A stretch of 64,000 nt of DNA, taken from positions 12,039,754 to 12,103,753 of the forward strand of contig NW_004624747.1 of the NCBI RefSeq assembly GCF_000247695.1, given 5' to 3'. Source of the stretch: Heterocephalus glaber. Lineage: Eukaryota > Chordata > Mammalia > Rodentia > Bathyergidae. The notes under the pieces were generated by a model, which saw only the letters and a program-made list of their open reading frames with translations, made no database searches and had not been told where the DNA came from. The translations under genes and the position numbers were made by a program. Within the stretch, counting starts at the first letter, position 1. Every line of letters begins with the position of its first letter. Positions 1 to 12,120 of this stretch are shown in pieces.

Positions 1-933
1 ACACCTCAAGCTGTCTGATGAGGGATCACACATTGTGCAGAGGCGTAGGCAAAAGCTGATAAACTCTTCTCCCAAATCAGGAAGACTTGTTTTTAACCCA
101 GCAAGACCAGCTCTGCCAAACACTAAAAGTCTAGCAGAGGGAGAGAAGCAAGCATGATGTTGGACACGATCCCTTCTGTTCCCACAACTGTCCTTGACCA
201 CCCACTGCCTCCACCTCTCCCTTCCCCTTCCTGTAATTGCAGGAAAATACATTAATGGAAGATACATTTTTTTAAGATAAATTTTTTAAAAGGGAAAATC
301 TTCCCCAAATCCCATCACCTAAACAAATTAAATTTCTATTTTTCCTTTCCAGGCCTCTTTCTGAAGCTGTTTAACTTTCACCTGCTTGGAACCTCAATGT
401 AGGGACAATTTCCTATGTTACCTCTCCCCATTCACCAGGGTGCCCATACATTCTCCTGGGAGCAAGCACATGCAGAACACAGACAGCCCTTTCTCCTTCA
501 CCTACCTGCCCAGCCTGAACTGTGCCAATCCTCTCTGCAAGCCCAAAATGGCACCTAGAGCACTGCTATGCCTGCCAGTTGCATGTCTTCCTGGAACTCC
601 CAGTGAGCCCCTGCTATAGCCTACTCATCTGTGAACTTTCAGGGCCCTGCCCTAGAGCACTCAGTGAGTGTTGCTTGACAATGGAAAGTAAATGAAGGAC
701 AACCAGTGAGCTGCTGTTCTTGAACCTCACACTGCAGTCTTATCTCCTGCAACACACTTGCACCAATATCATCATCTAATGCCCCTTACAGAATGTGCAG
801 GATGTACATCCTGTGAGACTTCCTGGAGAACAACACCACTTCCCCTAACATGTGACTGATTATCCAAGGGTGCCCACGTCAACTCATGGCTCTGAATCTA
901 CAGCGAAGGAATCTCTGAAAGATATGTCCTTAC
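1..933 (-). other. SSH1 intron 6 (partial)
   Basis: Ordinary intron sequence. I found no exon, SINE or clear transposon in it. Confidence 0.8.
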
Positions 934-1002
934 CCGTCTCCATCAAGGTGGATCTTCGTGTCACTCCATAGTCGGAGAACCATCCCAATTGTGCAGCTCT
1001 TA
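934..1002 (-). CDS. SSH1: SSH1 coding exon 6 (69 nt), last exon in window
   Basis: Acceptor is TTATAG; donor is GTAAGG. Completes the Ser codon, encodes KSCTIGMVLRLWSDTKIHLD then GD, and leaves GG of the next Gly codon. This matches the SSH1 segment GMVLRLWSDTKIHLDGDG of the N-terminal domain. The next exon (human continues GFSVSTAGRMHIF) was searched for leftward and is not in bases 1-933, so the coding sequence continues outside the window. Confidence 0.96.
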
Positions 1003-2289
1003 CTATAAGGTGGGAAGAGAAGATGTCAGAGTCCGTGTCTACCCACAACCACGAATGGGTCCCCGGTCTCCTCGCCCCACCTGCCCACCTCACAGGCAAG
1101 CATCACTGACCTGGGGCAGGGTGCTAGGTATGGACAGGCAGAATGCTCAGGCTATCTGGGCAGGCACCACTCACCAATGAATTCTAAAAGACATGGATCT
1201 GGGGTGACCGTGCTAAAGGGAGTCATCAAGTGGCTGCACTATATTTTTGTGTGTGGATGTAACTCTATCATTCAGAGGCTCTTGGGGTACAGGGAGCAAC
1301 CAACTGACCAAGTGCCCACACTGCTGCAGGGAGAAGGCTAGTGCTATGCTGGTGGAGGGCCAGACCTGGCTGAGGTACAAGGGCAAGTGGTAGCAGCCAC
1401 CCCAGCCTCATTGGTCCTGGGGTGACTGCGGAGAGGAGACTGCAGTTCACTTTCAGACTTCTGTTTTTCTATGTTTTATACAGCTACCATTTTATAAACT
1501 AGCTGGATCTGGTTCTGTTTTGCCCATGCTAACAGTGAAACGATACTTATTGACCCAGAGACTGGCGCCACTGAAACACAGGGAAAGAAAGGGCTTATCA
1601 GAGGGCTCCTCGGATTCTTATGAAAATTCTTTGGGCATTAAAAAAAAAGGGTTGGCTTGTGACAAATTGCTGCAACTGAGCCAAGGGCTGGCCTAACACC
1701 CATCAACAATCCTGAGCTCACATCTCTGCCACTGCTTACCAGCCCCTTGGGAACTGTTGTACTTGCTCATGCACCTCCTATGTGGACAGGGAGCTCAGGG
1801 GCTTAGTAACTGGCTCCTCTTACAGAGAACTGCTCACCCTGCAGACCCCTTGCAGTCTTGGGCTTTTATGTCTGGGATAAGGTCATTTCAAGGCCTAAGC
1901 CTTGGGTTGGGCAGATTCTCCCCCACCCCACCCCCCGCCATGGTCCTACCCAGTCTTGTTGGGCTCCCAGTATTTCTCTTGTAGAGCTTCAAAGTAAAAT
2001 TTGTGTTGAGCCTCATAGGGCTCTCGGAACCACTCAGCTGTGTCAATGGCAGGAAGGTGCCAGTGTCCTTTGGACCTCAAATCTGATAAGGCAGAAAGCT
2101 TAGGAGGGTGCCCTGTCAACCTGTGAGCCAGCAGGAAAGGCCCAAGCTGAGCACTGACAAACTGAGCCAGGAAGAGTAAAGAGTAGAGGTCATGGCAGAG
2201 AGAGCTGCAGGGAACACAGGCTGGGAGGCCCAAAAGGCCCAGGCCCAAGATTTCATCTGAAATGAAAATTAACTCAGAATCAAATCCAC

Positions 2290-2445
2290 AGCCACGATAG
2301 TGGCACATACCTGTAATTCCAGCACTTGGGAGGCTGAAGCAGGAGAACTGCTGTTCAGTTTGAGGCCAGCCTGGGCTACATAGTAAGTTTAAGGCCAGCC
2401 TGAACTACATAGCAAGACACTGTCTCAAAAAAACAAAACAAAACA
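2290..2445 (+). repeat. B1-like SINE (old)
   Basis: B1 text in order: gtggcacatacctgtaattcc, then ggccagcctgggctacatag with an internal duplication of that segment, ending CTGTCTC and an A-rich tail. Confidence 0.85.
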
Positions 2446-2608
2446 AAAAATAAAAAATAGATGTTTTTAAAAAAGTCAAATCCAGGAGTGGCTGCCTGGT
2501 CTCCCATAGAGTGTATGAGCCACCATGAATTGCCATTGTCCCAATGCTCTCTTTCTAATAGGGCACTTGGCCACCCTCATCCACAATGACAACCTCTGGG
2601 CAATGCTC

Positions 2609-2611
<3 letters not shown>

Positions 2612-2661
<50 letters not shown>
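2612..2661. repeat. (CT)n microsatellite
   Basis: About 25 uninterrupted CT units. Confidence 0.97.
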
Positions 2662-2663
<2 letters not shown>

Positions 2664-3730
2664 ACTAAGGGAACAAAATCTCAGTATGAATTTAAGAAAA
2701 CGAGTATTATGGCCTCAGTAGGCCAAAGACTTTTGGTAAGGGGCCAGGACTTTGTTTCCAGATGAATACCCATTGTCAGTGTCCCCATAATTCCTGGGCA
2801 TAGATGGCCTGCATCACAGCTAGCTGCATCAGGTCTACCAACAAGGAGGTCGCTCAGTTCCCACCCCTGTCAGTCCAGCAGCAGGAGACCTACAGCATCC
2901 TGGGAGTGGTACCTGCAGCCAGGCTGTGGCTCTAGCTCAACACAGAGAGGCTGGCCTGAGGGCAGAGAATGGAGTGGCAGCAAGAAGACCACCACGAGAG
3001 GGGGCCCCATGAGAGCCTGAGCTAGGAGGTTCTGCCAATGGGAGGCAGAAGGAGAAAGGCTGGAAGGGGAGGGCAAGTCAGAGTGGGTGAGAATGGGAGC
3101 CCAGCCAATCTAACCCAGCTGGTAAGGAATGAATGTGGGCACATATGTGTGCATCTAATGCCCACTGTGACTTCAGTCTGGAGAGCACAGGTCATGTCTC
3201 TTGTGCCTTATGAGGTCCAGTACCTGGCAGTGCCTGGCACAAGCTAACAGGTATGCATGTGATCAATCCATGAATGACTGGGCGAGCAAGCCGGTGCACG
3301 GGAAGGTGCTGCAGCATATTGGGAGGAACATATGGAGTCCCCCCAAGCCCAGATCCTTGATCACCTCCTTACTGGGTCAACCCTGGGGTGCTCAGACCAG
3401 CCTCCTGAGCTTTGACTCCTTACTTGTACAACGAGAGGCAGGGCTCCGCACCCACATGGTACTTAAGGATTAAAGGAGATATTCATAGGGTGTTTGGTCA
3501 ACTGTGTTGTGCTCTGCAGTTTCAGCCAGAAGATGCCTGGGAGGAGGAGGGCTAGACTCCTACGAGGTTTCAGTCAGGATCAACATCACATTTCGGTTCA
3601 GGGTCAGAACCAATTACTAAATAGACTCAGGTGGTGAGAGCAGTCTCTGCTCCTAAAAGATTTCCTACAGGATGGGTAAACATGTGAGGAACAACTATAG
3701 CTGCAACACTGCTAAACACAGAATGTGTTG

Positions 3731-3808
3731 AGCTGGGGATTTAGCTCAGTGGTGCCGCTGCCTGCCTTGCAAGTGCAAGGACCCGAGTTCGATCCCCAGT
3801 ACCAAAAA
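3731..3808 (+). repeat. ID-like tRNA-derived SINE
   Basis: A box TAGCTCAGTGG, B box GTTCGATCC, ends AGTACC then A-tail. The flanks repeat AAACACAGAA(t/c)(g/a)TGT, a target-site duplication. Confidence 0.9.
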
Positions 3809-4934
3809 AAACACAGAACATGTCGGCCTCACCATCCCCAAAGAAAGGCCCTCACCGTGTCTGGGAGCACCTGCCTGGTGGCATCCCACCACAATGTACC
3901 ATGCCCTCTGGCCTCCAAGTGGCTCTTCAGAGCTCACCTCCTGGCACACAGTACACTGCACACTCACCCACACTTACTTCCCAACCAGCCTGGGACCACA
4001 GATGTCCAACTCTGACCCACCCAAGTGTGCCACAGAAAACTTTCAAATGATGCAAAGAGGTCCTGCATGGAAATACCACAAAAGCATAGTCCTAACAAGC
4101 AACAGAGTCCAGGTCACCAGCCTGTGACTCAGAGTAGCTCTGTCACAACAAGAAGACACAGCTGTCCCGTAACCGTGGCCATTCACAGCCCTTAGGATTT
4201 TTCCTGCTCCAGACACTGCCTGGCCTTGCCCCACCCCTGAATTTGCCTTGCTGCCCACTGGTCCGGTAAGACCTGGCTTAACAGCACCGGCTCCTGTCTT
4301 GCATTCACCCCACTGTGTGCACACAGAAGTGTGGGCGTCTCCCCATCATGAGAGTGAGCCTCTCACTCTCATGGCTAGAGACAGCTGTCTTCCGAGCTAG
4401 CTGACATCTCTCTGAGGCCAAGAACTGTTTATTACTGCTTCTTTGCCTCCTGGGCTCTCCCACTAGCTGGTGCACAGGAGAACGCCAGCAAACTATCTGC
4501 TTAATGAATGAGTAGATTAATGGTGATGAGTAAGGAGTCTGCTTTGATCTAGTTTTCACAGATCCATGGTTGGCAGTGACCTCATGTGCATGAGTATATC
4601 CCAAATGTCAAGTGAGCTATTTACACACATAACAGGTCCATGAAATAACCCTGGCGGCCTCCAGTTACTGGGAAACTGCAAGTTGCTCTTAAAAGCCACC
4701 AACCAGGGACATGCCCCAAAGTACTTGGGGACTTGTGGTGTAGCCCTTCCAGACCAGGTGCTCCATGTGATGCGCAGCAGGCACATGCTCCCATATAAGC
4801 CTAGAAGGTGCCCTCTGTGCCCATCTGCCTGGAAGGCACCCTCCCCACTTCTAGTGCTGACTCCAGCTTATCCTTCTTATGCAGTGCAGCTGTCTCTTCC
4901 TTCAGGGAGTTTCCAGGCTAAGGTGCCCCTTGCT

Positions 4935-5390
4935 ATGGTTCGCATATGGTCTGAGTGTTTCCTAAAGGTCCACATGCTGAAACTTGGTCCTTGATATGGT
5001 AGTGTTGAGGTGACAGACCCTTTAAGAGGTGGGGCCCGGTAGAAGGTAATTAGATCATGGCTCCATTGTGGAAGGATTAAGGCTGGCATCATAGGGCAAG
5101 TTAGTTTCTGTACATGCTAAGCACATGCTCAACCAGCACCAGAGCAAGTTGTTATAAAAAGACCAAGCCGACCCTTGGATCTCTCTGGTTTCCTGTCTTA
5201 CCATGTGATCTCTTCTATATATACTCCCACCACTGAGATGCCATCAGACCCTCACCAGAGGCCAAACAGATGGCACTGCCTTATCTTGGACTTTCAGCTT
5301 CCAAAACACTGAGCTAAATAAACTTTTTTTCTTCATAAAATAACCAGACTCAGGTATTTTGTGATAGCAACAGAAAATAGACTGATGCCC
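4935..5390 (+). mobile_element. MaLR/MST-type solo LTR
   Basis: Starts TGCTATGGTTCGCATATGGT and runs through GAGGTGGGGCCC, ACCATGTGATCTC, AAACACTGAGCTAAATAAAC (poly(A) signal AATAAA) and ends near GACTGATGC. This order is that of MST/THE1-type MaLR LTRs. No internal coding region. Confidence 0.7.
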
Positions 5391-5671
5391 CTCCCCTTCT
5401 ATAGCTCCTAGTATTAAAAGTACCATGTCCTTTTCAGCCTTCTCAATACATTCTGAGCTCCCTGACAGTAAAGATTGTATCTGACACTGCACCCAGTGTA
5501 TGAGAGTTGAAATGGTACACGTTCCTGCTCCCAGGGCCTCAACCACCCTCTGTTCTCTATCAGGATGCATCCCATGCTAATTTCTCAGGAATATGGGAGA
5601 CACCATGGAAACCTTGTTCAGTAGCAGCTCTTGTCCCCCTCCCAAGGGAACCACCATCCCATGAGACTCAC

Positions 5672-5793
5672 CTTTCCTTACTGGAGAAGTCAACTCCCAG
5701 CAAGATATTCTCCTCGGTGTCCTGGCGCCCGCTGCTGTACACCACCACCATGTAGCGGACGCGATCCGCCCAGGCGCTCTCTAAGCGCACGGC
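5672..5793 (-). CDS. SSH1: SSH1 coding exon 5 (122 nt)
   Basis: Acceptor is GCCCAATGCAG (a weak pyrimidine tract); donor is GTGAGT. Encodes 40 residues from AVRLESAWADRVRYMVVVY through SSGRQDTEENILLGVDFSSK to Glu, plus two bases of a Ser codon. This is a conserved beta-rich part of the SSH N-terminal domain (VRYMVVVYS, ILLGVDF) with an SSH1-type match. The exon is clearly GC-richer (CGCGTCCGC, GGGCGCCAG) than its intronic surroundings. Confidence 0.97.
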
Positions 5794-5881
5794 CTGCATT
5801 GGGCAGGGATGTCCTCACTGGTCCGCTCTCCAGGGCGGCCCTCCCCTCCCTCCCTCCTCCACCAAACTAAGACCAAGAGCT

Positions 5882-6068
5882 TAGCAAGATGTGGTGGTGC
5901 AGGCCTATAATCCCAGCACTCACAGAGGCTGAGGCAGGAGGATCACAAGTTCCAGGCCAGTCTAGGCAACTCAGTGACTTAGTGAGACCCTCTCAAAATT
6001 AAAACTGTTGGGGAGACTGCTCAGTGCAAAGCCCCAGGTTCAATCCCTGGTATTAAAAAAAAAAAAAG
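5882..6068 (+). repeat. B1-ID composite SINE (old, B4-like)
   Basis: B1 part (CAGGCCTATAATCCCAGCAC to GAGACCCTCTCAAAATTAA) joined to an ID-like 3' part (CCAGGTTCAATCCCTGGTAT) and an A-tail. Lies in intron 4, only about 90 nt from exon 5. Confidence 0.8.
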
Positions 6069-6339
6069 ACCACGAACTTTAGTACTCTCCCTTTCTCTCC
6101 ATGAAGGAAGAAGGGAAGAGATAAAGATAGACTAAACATGAAGTACTTGAGAGCAAGAGGCAGGTTTCACTTCTACCTGCACTGCCAGGAAGAGCTCAGA
6201 GGGGATACTCAACACATATAAAATGAGCATACATATGAAATCCAGAGACAGAAGATGGCATTTAGCACAGACGGCCGCAAAGACCTGACACACCCTCCAC
6301 TGACCCCTCTGGGGTGCCATGGAGCAAATGTAGCTTTGG

Positions 6340-6425
6340 CTTTTTTTCTGGTGCCAGGGATGAAAGCTAGGGCCTTTACATGCTACGCACATGCTCTACT
6401 GCTGAGCCACGCCCCAGCCTGGGCT
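6340..6425 (-). repeat. Older ID-like SINE
   Basis: Reverse-strand ID text: GGTGCCAGGGATGAAAGCTA, CATGCTCTACTGCTGAGCCA, CGCCCCAGCC. Confidence 0.75.
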
Positions 6426-6551
6426 TTGCTCTTGGCAACAATGTAGGAGATTTCATCATCACGTAAAAACCTTTTCCCTTCCTGTTCATGAATGGCTCCC
6501 CACTGAATTTCACAATTAAAACAAAAACTTGCCACTTTGATCTCTTCTTAC

Positions 6552-6616
6552 CAGCTTGATTCTGTCTTCACAACGCAGAAGGTTGATCATTACTTGCAGA
6601 TGTTGGGGGAGGTCGC
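6552..6616 (-). CDS. SSH1: SSH1 coding exon 4 (65 nt)
   Basis: Acceptor is TCCCACAG; donor is GTAAGA. Completes the Gly codon and encodes DLPQHLQVMINLLRCEDRIKL, identical to the human SSH1 sequence I recall. Ends phase 0. The segment is predicted helical and is part of the conserved SSH-N domain. The exon is inside a short open frame on the opposite strand that has no meaning. Confidence 0.97.
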
Positions 6617-6999
6617 CTGTGGGACCAATGAAGAAAGTTTTAAGTCACTCACCTGCTTTCTAGGAAGAAATCTAGAGGCTGAGTTTGAGGACCTGAAAGA
6701 TTTTGAAGGGAAAATCTATCTATACCACAGGAGAAATATTGTAAAAACTCTTGTCTGGATCTCTCTTACTGTCTTCTAGGATGCTGTGCCAAGGAAGGTG
6801 GGTGATTCATAGCTTGCAGCTATGCTGCAAAGAGTTACCCTTATTTTCTGAAACACCTGCAATATGGGTGTTTTTAATACAAAATTTGGAAAACTCAGAC
6901 AAGTCTCGAGAAAATGTTATTTTGTTGAAGCAAACATTGCTTGGCAGGATGGGAAGCAGTTGTAACTGAAGTAAGGCATTTTCCAAGAGTTAATCTGAA

Positions 7000-7120
7000 A
7001 GAAGCCACGGTGGTGGTGCCTCAGCACTTAGAAGGCTGAGGTAGAAGGGTCACCATGAGTTCAAGGCCAGCCTGGGATACACAGGGAGACCCTGTCTCAA
7101 ACAAAACAAAACAAATCAAA
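7000..7120 (+). repeat. B1-like SINE
   Basis: GGTGGTGCCTCAGCACTTAG, GAGTTCAAGGCCAGCCTGGG and CCCTGTCTCAAACAAAACA tail. Confidence 0.85.
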
Positions 7121-7377
7121 ACAAAACATCTGAAAGAAAAAGCACTGAGTGCTATTTTCCCCCCAAACTCCTGCATTTTCCATGAGAACAGTATTTTTAC
7201 ACCTAGGAGGAAATACCTTGAGTGTCTCTACAGATGTCAGCTTTATGTTGGGTGCTCAGAAATAGTCTGATAACAATCTGTCCTTTGTTCTTTTCTTGCT
7301 AAAAGCTATGTATTATCTTTTTTCTTTATTATTTAAAAAAGGCAATAATCTAGGGCAGGCCTTTAAAACAGTTTTTT

Positions 7378-7492
7378 CCCCTGAGATGTGGTCTCACTAT
7401 GTTGCCCAGGCTGGCCCTAGAACTCCTGGATCCTCCTGCTTCAGCCCCCCAAGTAGCTGGGACTATAGGTACATGTGATTGTGCCTGGTCAG
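7378..7492 (-). repeat. B1-like SINE
   Basis: Reverse B1: TGAGATGTGGTCTCACTATG, CCCAGGCTGGCCCTAGAACT, TGGGACTATAGGTACATGTG. Confidence 0.85.
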
Positions 7493-7739
7493 GACAGGCT
7501 TCTGAACTTTTCTGAGCTGCTCCAGGGTCTAGGAGGCATCTCTAGCCTGGGGTTTTACAGGTGGTGTGTCTCCACAGTTGGCCAGAAGCAAGCTAAGTGA
7601 AGAAGGGGTGGTGTTTCAGGTGGACTGGACCTCTATAACTGAGGTTTGTCATCAGTAAGTAGCAAATGCAACCCTATCACTGCTTTTTCCTTGCTTATTC
7701 AATTCTCTCCCTCCCTTCCTTCCTTCCATCCATCTACAT

Positions 7740-7965
7740 AGCCATCCCCTGATCAATCCTGGGGATCAAACTCCAAAGCCCTGAGCATGCTAGGCAAGTG
7801 CTGTACCACTGAGCCATTATCTCCAACTTTTTAATTTTATATTTTATTTTGAGGCAGGGTCTTGCTATATAGCCCAGGCTGGCCTGAAGCTTAAAATCCT
7901 CCTGCCTCAACCTCCTGAATGAGTAGCTGGGGTTACAGGTGTGTACCACTCCATCCAGCTATGCA
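7740..7965 (-). repeat. B1-ID composite SINE
   Basis: Reverse ID part (GGGGATCAAACTCCAAAGCC, TACCACTGAGCCATTATCTC) followed by reverse B1 part (GAGGCAGGGTCTTGCTATAT to TGTGTACCACTCCATCCAGC). Confidence 0.8.
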
Positions 7966-8736
7966 ATTTTCTTAATGCATGCATGGAGCGATCATTAGGA
8001 AAAAGGTGCAAGGAATAACTCATAAAAAAAAAAAATCACACCAATTTCAATTTTGTGCAACACCCCCAAGAAACTATATTATCTGTTTTTTTAAAATTAC
8101 TCTATAGAACAAATGAGAACCCTGGGAAGAGTCAATACTGCTTATATACTCAAACACTTCAAATGAAAATATCGCATTTGTTCTTATTAAAAATGCATTT
8201 TTTTTTCATTCTAAGGCAGAATGAAAGATGATGTCAAAATTGCACTTCCTGTTTTAGAGGGGAGTCAGGTAAGTAGATACTGGCCCCTCTAGTTAAGTGG
8301 AGAGTTCTCACATTAAGTGCTCTTTGTGCAATACATAAATTTTTTAAAAAAGAAAGGAAGGTGCCCCTCTTATCTGCAGTTGCCAGTAATAGGATTCCAC
8401 AGTGTAAAACACTCTCCAATGGCGCTGCTCTCTGTAAGGAATGATCTGGAGACAATGGTTCATGGTAAAGAAGGGCATGGGGCTCCTCATCCCTCCTTCT
8501 TCACCTACAGGGCACCCACCTGTCCTATCTTCAGTGCCATGAGGCCATCTAGCCACCAGGCTGGTTCTTAGCTTACCCAGGTCTCCCACCATCCACCCCA
8601 GGTCTCAGAACCATAGGCAAAAGCAAACCCCACCCCAATGTCTGATCACACAGGTAACTCCTCTCAGTGAGAGTATCTGCTGAGATGTGGAACTGCTAAC
8701 AGAAATTCAAACCCCACTGAGATAGACAGACAGACA

Positions 8737-8738
<2 letters not shown>

Positions 8739-8786
<48 letters not shown>
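8739..8786. repeat. (CA)n microsatellite with GACA lead-in
   Basis: About 24 CA units, preceded by several GACA units from 8722. Confidence 0.97.
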
Positions 8787-8789
<3 letters not shown>

Positions 8790-8985
8790 AGAGAACATAA
8801 GCCTCAGGTACAGGCTCTGTAAAAGACTTGCCATTGACTGCCTGGCTGAACCCCACTGAATCACTTTTCCATGGATGGAATTAACCCTTGATTGTAATCA
8901 GCTCCGCATGGTGATTACTGAGGGTTCTGTGGTTCATCCTGGGGACCTGATGGTAATTCTAGGGAGAAAGGAACTGATACAAAGT
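8787..8985. repeat. Unclassified dispersed repeat, copy 1
   Basis: Shares a roughly 180-bp alignable stretch with 19408-19575. Shared words include CTTTTCCATGGATGG, ATTAACCCT, CCTGGGGAC and TGGTAATTCTAG in the same order and spacing. I cannot name the family. It starts directly after a simple repeat. Confidence 0.65.
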
Positions 8986-9349
8986 CTAGTCTGTGCCTGC
9001 TGCAGGGTCATTTGCTGAGCATCCTCAGTCTTTCTGCCTTCCTGAGTTCACGTCTCTTTCAGGCTTCAGGAGCAAAACAGCCAACCAGCCACAGCCTTTC
9101 TCCTCCTGTGCATTCAAGAGATCTGGGGACTGGATCACTTGGGTTTGCTACAAAATGGTTTTGCACTTACTTTTCCAAATAAGTGCAAACACTATATACT
9201 TGCTTAGCAAAGCTTGGGCACTCACTTTGTTGTATGCGTCACAGCTAAGTCATGAACAAGGGCTAAATTCCTAAGGGGGCAGAACAATTAGCAAATCCAG
9301 GAATGATGTTTCCGAATATAGTTTTTTCTTAATTTTTAAATTTTATTAC

Positions 9350-9545
9350 TTTTCTTTTCTATTTTTTGCTTGAGATTGAACACAGGGCCTTCACATTGAG
9401 TTACATCCCCAGAGTTTTTTTTAATCATTTGAGATATGCTCTCACTAAGTAATTAAGTTGCTCACTTTGGGCTCCAACTTGTGATCCTCCTCCCTCAGCC
9501 TCCCAGAGTGTTGGGATTATAGGCATGTGCTACCATGCCAAGCTT
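9350..9545 (-). repeat. B1-ID composite SINE
   Basis: Reverse ID part (TTGAACACAGGGCCTTCACA, TTACATCCCCAGAG) then reverse B1 part (GAGATATGCTCTCACTAAGT, GGGATTATAGGCATGTGCTA). Confidence 0.75.
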
Positions 9546-9721
9546 ATAATATATATAGTTTTACTACTGTAGAAGTCACTGTAGTAATAACTAGTCATTT
9601 ATATAACATAGCACCTAGCAGGTGGTTGGTATGTTACATGCATAATTTTGCATTTCCGTGTTTTCTGAGGCATTTGATGCCTACTGTAAAGATGAGGAAA
9701 CCAAGACTCAGAAGTCAACTA

Positions 9722-9848
9722 TGAGCCAGGTGTGGCAGCACACACCCATAATCCTGGCACTAGGAAGACAGAAGCAGGAAGATTGGTTCGAGTTCAAGAG
9801 TAGCCTGAGCTACATAGCAAGGCCCTGTCTTTTAAGAAAAAAAAAAGT
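9722..9848 (+). repeat. B1-like SINE
   Basis: GAGCCAGGTGTGGCAGCACA, CCTGAGCTACATAGCAAGGC and a short A-tail; flanks share AGTCAA(C/T)TATGA, a target duplication. Confidence 0.85.
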
Positions 9849-10664
9849 CAATTATGACTGTGCAGTAAGTCACAGAACTGGATTGAGAAGACAAGTCTGT
9901 TTGTTTCAAAGCAAATACTCTTTCCACAAAGCACACTGCCTCTTTGTATAGGACAATTATTTTCATAGCTTCAAACAGACCTTAATCTTGATTACAAGTA
10001 TCAGTATGTGAAAACACTGACCGAGCCATGGTGTTTGCTATAGATAGTAAGGTATGAAATTCTAACCTGAGCGCTCAGATCCAAGACATAGCTGGATGAC
10101 TTGAGGTTAAGAAAAAAATCAAAAAACAAAAAGCAAACAACTGATCACAGACACCAGCCCCAATCACTCAATAGTTTCGCCTGCTGCTCTTCTGGAAGCT
10201 AACACCCTTCACAGCTCAGAGACATTCAGCCCAATGTGGCCTGGCCTGAAAGGTTATGATCTATTATAAAGATCCCCTTGTAAGCCAGTGTTTGTTGAAT
10301 TCCTCTTTTCAAATTGCCTTTAGTTTCAGAGTCTAACAAACGTGGTCTTATCAATCTATAGGCATTTCTTACTAGTTTGCTTTTGGACCTATATTAATAC
10401 TCAGTTTTATCCCCGCTCTACTGCTTCTGTCCCATTCCAAAATCCAAAGCTGGCCACTACGGAATAAAAACGTATCATCACAGAGACTACTCAGAGTGTG
10501 AGCCAAAGGCTCTTAAAGAAATTCCCCAGATGATGGTTTGTCTTTTCTTTTTAATATTTTCAGCTCAGTATATCTATCCATTATGACTAAGAGGATAATG
10601 TTAATTCACTCAAAGTAAATAAAAGACTTTTTATAAAAATTAGTATTGGTTTGGGATTTTTGTT

Positions 10665-11110
10665 GTTGTTTCTCATTTTTTTATTAGTGTATGCTGGTCA
10701 TACACATTAATGGGCTTCATTTTGGCAGATTTGTTCATGTACATAACATACTTTGATCATTTTCACCCCTTTTAACCCTCTTGCCCACCCTCTCTCCTAG
10801 TTTCACATTTTTTTGTGGGGTTTCAATGCATATATTTTGATCATGTCTATCCATTCTTCTACTTGCTCTTATATCCCCTCCTTATTCCCTTCCTCTTGTC
10901 TAATAACAGTCTCCCTTCTACTTTGTCATTTTTATTTAGATTTCACATATTAGGAAGGACATATGATATTCGTCTTTTTGAGTCTGGCTTATTTTGTTCA
11001 ACATGATGATCTCCAAATCCATCTACTCTCCTACAAATGGCAAAATTTTGCTCTTTATTGCTAAATAATGCTCCACTAGGTATATATACCCAAATGAGGG
11101 TTTTTCATAT
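10665..11110 (-). mobile_element. L1 3'-end fragment (antisense)
   Basis: Text typical of the reverse complement of L1 3' ends: TTATTAGTGTATGCTGGTCA, GTCTGGCTTATTTTGTTCAA, then TGCTAAATAATGCTCCACTA. No intact ORF. Confidence 0.75.
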
Positions 11111-11498
11111 GCTTAGAGAAATGACAGGACTCCTAAACTAGGTATGTATCACTCTAGGTACTTATTTTCCAGGGGACAACATCTGGCTATGATGCACTTG
11201 AGTGCATTTGTTTATAAGCCATACAGTAACTTAAATCTGTAGTTAAGGGATAAACTGTGCACAAGAAATCTTAACACCCCAGCAGGGCCCTCCTGGCCAC
11301 CTTGTTTCTCAAGTGGACACATGATTTAAAAAGCTTTCACCAACTCCCAGGGCCATCTATGAGCACCAGTCATTACAAACCTGTGTTCTATTATTTCTCT
11401 GTCCTTGAGACCCAGAAAACCGCTCACCTCAACCATGGAAGCTCCTCTGTTGCACAGAAAGAAGACCCAATTTAAGAGTAGCAATATAGAGTCATCAC

Positions 11499-11602
11499 CT
11501 GCATGCTTGTGGGGATGCTGAAGACTCCGCTGGCCCTGAGGGCTGTTTCCCTGTTGCAAGAAGAGGGCTGCTCCTTTCACCATGAAAAAGCTCTCACTTA
11601 AA
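11499..11602 (-). CDS. SSH1: SSH1 coding exon 3 (104 nt)
   Basis: Acceptor is TTTCTTCCAG; donor is GTGATG after GCATGCAG. Starts with the last base of the Ser codon opened by exon 2, then encodes LSESFFMVKGAAL, then FLQQGNSPQGQRSLQHPHKH and Ala, and leaves one base of a Gly codon. This matches SSH1 closely (human has QQGSSPQGQ). It is part of the SSH N-terminal domain shared by SSH1-3 and implicated in F-actin-dependent activation and P-cofilin recognition (family knowledge). The ATG inside the exon is an internal Met, not a start. Confidence 0.96.
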
Positions 11603-12044
11603 CTGGAAGAAAAAAATTGGAGCAGGGTTAGAATGAATTTAGAGGAAAATGGACCAAGACATAATGCGGAGGAAAAGCATCAAAGTGGACAAATGGCGCA
11701 CAAAATGTACATGGAAGGAAACTGCTTTTGCAGTAATTTCACGCAGCACTCTTCCTAAGCCTCACCTTTGCTGAAAGCTTGCTGCAGCTTCATGATGAAA
11801 TACTTCTGTTAAAACACCCCATGTTCCATGGACCTCTGCTATGGCCTGAACACGGGAATGCTATACTGTATTTTCTAATAACAGAGAGCGCCCTGATAGG
11901 ACAGGGTGGTCCACTCTGTGCCAGTTTTCACATTCTTGCTATTGGCCTTGGCTTCTAAGTCCCTGACTTTTAACAATGTTACTGCTTCCTTCATGGAATA
12001 CAAAGCAGGTGAAACTAGTTGTCTACATCTTAAGAAAACCTGGT

Positions 12045-12120
12045 GAAGGCCTGGGAATGTAGAGAACTTGTTTAGTACATGTGAAGGCCTAGGTTCAATC
12101 CCTAGTACTCCAAACAAAAC
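12045..12120 (+). repeat. Older ID-like SINE
   Basis: GGCCTGGGAATGTAGAGAAC, GGTTCAATCCCTAGTACTCC and an AAACAAAACAAAG tail. Confidence 0.7.

Larger units (their letters stand above)
1003..5671 (-). other. SSH1 intron 5
   Basis: Holds an old B1-like SINE, a CT microsatellite, one ID-like SINE and an LTR-like element, listed separately. The stretches 1003-2285, 2665-3715 and 3815-4930 look like unique intron with no recognisable element. Confidence 0.8.
6617..11498 (-). other. SSH1 intron 3
   Basis: SINE-rich intron with a CA repeat, a copy of an unclassified dispersed repeat and an L1 tail (listed separately). The stretches 7965-8700, 8990-9345 and 9850-10640 show nothing recognisable apart from A/T-rich sequence. 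Confidence 0.8.

Noticed and set aside
1..933. SSH1 exon 7
   Set aside because: No reverse-strand text for GFSVSTAGRMHIF-like residues and no suitable acceptor-donor pair.
3731..3808. tRNA gene, because of intact A and B boxes
   Set aside because: Dispersed ID-like SINE with A-tail and target duplication, and it cannot fold as a complete tRNA; the same holds for all other copies.
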